DNA of 5,653 nt from an uncultured Coriobacteriaceae bacterium (GTDB taxonomy: Bacteria; Actinomycetota; Coriobacteriia; Coriobacteriales; Eggerthellaceae): NCBI GenBank assembly GCA_946623915.1, contig CAMORQ010000146.1:1-5653 (forward strand), read 5' to 3'. Below the pieces are notes generated by a model. That model was not told the origin of the DNA, did no database searches, and saw nothing but the letters and a program-made list of their open reading frames with translations. This document shows positions 4,803 through 5,653 of this stretch, in pieces (the stretch's first letter is position 1; each line of letters starts with the position of its first letter). The position numbers and the translations under genes were made by a program.

Positions 4803-5555
4803 GTGGAGAAGTACTTCGACATAAACGAACAGGGCGCGAGCGTGCGCTGCAAGCTGTACTGCACAGACACGCGCTCGATCGAGCGCGTGATTGTGTGCTG
4901 CCATGGGTTCGGCGGGAACAAAGACTCCCGGGGAATCCAGACCTTCGCCCAGCGCGCGGTGCCGAAGCGGAAAGGGACGGCTGTGGTCGCCTTCGACTGG
5001 CCATGCCATGGCGAAGACGGGCGGAAGAACCTGCTGCTGGAAGACTGCGACCTGTACCTGGGCATCGTGCGCGACTACGTGCGCGAGACCTGGGGCGTCG
5101 AAGACCCGTGCGCCTACGGAACGAGCTTCGGCGGCTACCTGCTGTTGAAGTATCTCTCGGAGCATCAAAGCCCGTTTCGCAAAGTGGCGCTGCGCTGCCC
5201 GGCAATCGACATGTACGACGCCCTCATGGGCATCATCGACGAAGACAAGCGGGCGAAGCTCGACGCGGGCAAGACCGTGCTCGTCGGCTTCGAACGCGAC
5301 GTGAAGGTGAGCAAGCTCTTTCTCGACGGGCTGCGCGCGGCCGACCTGCGGCAACGTTCGTTCTTCGACTATGCAGACGACGTGATGGTCGTCCATGGGA
5401 CGGCCGACGAGATCGTCGACTATGCGGCGTCGATCACGTTTTGCGACGACAATGTTATCCCGCTCGTGGCGGTCGAAGGCGCCGACCACATCTTCCACGA
5501 CCCCGAGAAAATGGCTGTCGCCATCGCGCGGATCATCGACTTCTTCGAGCGGTGA
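4803..5555 (+). CDS. Alpha/beta hydrolase (serine hydrolase/acylaminopeptidase-like)
   Basis: The 250-residue protein has the complete alpha/beta-hydrolase signature set. These are the oxyanion-hole motif HGFGG (34-38), FDWPCHGED (64-72), the nucleophile elbow GTSFGG with Ser108, VVHGTADEIVD (196-206) with Asp202, and GADHIF (226-231) with His229. There is no signal peptide or membrane segment, so it should act in the cytoplasm. The natural substrate (ester, peptide, lipid) cannot be told. The start is GTG at 4803: a TAG lies immediately upstream in frame (4800-4802), so no earlier start exists, and no ATG occurs early in the frame. The ribosome site is weak. The gene begins 19 bases after the nuclease-like gene and may share its transcript, but codon use here returns to high G/C. 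Cysteine content is high for its size (Cys16, 20, 32, 33, 68, 82, 103, 132, 214). A long inverted repeat begins 2 bases after the stop. Confidence 0.85.
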   Translation: MEKYFDINEQGASVRCKLYCTDTRSIERVIVCCHGFGGNKDSRGIQTFAQRAVPKRKGTAVVAFDWPCHGEDGRKNLLLEDCDLYLGIVRDYVRETWGVEDPCAYGTSFGGYLLLKYLSEHQSPFRKVALRCPAIDMYDALMGIIDEDKRAKLDAGKTVLVGFERDVKVSKLFLDGLRAADLRQRSFFDYADDVMVVHGTADEIVDYAASITFCDDNVIPLVAVEGADHIFHDPEKMAVAIARIIDFFER

Positions 5556-5557
5556 TG

Positions 5558-5653
5558 TGACAGCAGAACGCAGATTCTGTCACATTCCAGGTTTGGGGGG
5601 TCCAGGCATTTTCCTGCGCCCCCGAATGTGACAGAATCTGCGTTCTGCTGTCA
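5558..5653. repeat. Perfect 30-base inverted repeat, possible terminator or REP-like element
   Basis: Bases 5558-5587 (starting TGACAGCAGAACGCAG) are the exact reverse complement of 5624-5653 (ending CTGCGTTCTGCTGTCA), 30 of 30. The 36-base spacer can fold further: GGGGG (5596-5600) with CCCCC (5619-5623), and CAGG (5603-5606) with CCTG (5613-5616) around a 6-base loop. Each arm can also fold by itself: TGACA-GAA with TTC-TGTCA, with a 3-base bulge and 6-base loop. It lies right after the hydrolase stop, where a terminator is expected, but no T run can be seen because the window ends at the repeat edge. The repeat may extend beyond the window. A dispersed palindromic repeat or MITE end is equally possible. 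Confidence 0.8.

Noticed and set aside
4656..5498. 280-codon open frame on the minus strand opposite the hydrolase
   Set aside because: It overlaps the whole hydrolase, whose catalytic motifs are intact. The translation has no family pattern and is a codon-bias artefact.
1..5653. tRNA or rRNA genes
   Set aside because: I saw no cloverleaf with a GTTCGAATC-type T-arm and CCA-side stem, and no rRNA-like conserved stretch, in the non-coding parts.

Overview
The window looks like chromosomal DNA from a high-GC, host-associated actinobacterium, most likely class Coriobacteriia (Eggerthellaceae-like). This rests on codon use strongly biased to G/C in the third position, near-consensus Shine-Dalgarno sites, and the style of the proteins. 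I cannot name a species from the sequence alone.

Layout. (1) 1-291, minus strand: the start of a small, very basic protein of unknown function that runs off the left edge. (2) 292-461: a divergent promoter region. (3) 462-2689, plus strand: a compact three-gene sulfur operon. It encodes a sulfide:quinone oxidoreductase-type flavoprotein, a TusE/DsrC-family sulfur carrier and a DsrE2-like sulfurtransferase, with gaps of 3 and 23 bases. (4) 2690-2771: a convergent gap with hairpins. (5) 2772-3359, minus strand: a two-helix membrane protein with a C-terminal zinc ribbon. (6) 3360-3799: an A/T-richer stretch without a gene. It holds a 152-base imperfect inverted repeat that overlaps the best promoter for the next gene. 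(7) 3800-4783, plus strand: a protein with a C-terminal PD-(D/E)XK/DUF559-like nuclease fold and an N-terminal half resembling AbiEi-type antitoxin-like proteins, with less G/C-biased codons than its neighbours. (8) 4803-5555, plus strand: an alpha/beta hydrolase with an intact Ser-Asp-His triad. (9) 5558-5653: a perfect 30-base inverted repeat that begins two bases after the hydrolase stop codon and ends exactly at the window edge.

How the genes may work together. The flavoprotein probably oxidises sulfide or a related sulfur compound and passes electrons to menaquinone. The TusE-like protein (one C-terminal cysteine only) and the DsrE2-like protein (one central conserved cysteine) are suited to accept and pass on the resulting persulfide sulfur. 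The unit therefore looks like sulfide oxidation coupled to protein-bound sulfur trafficking. The rest of the window shows no functional link to it. The nuclease-like gene and the hydrolase are 19 bases apart and may be co-transcribed. The two inverted repeats are the most unusual non-coding structures seen.
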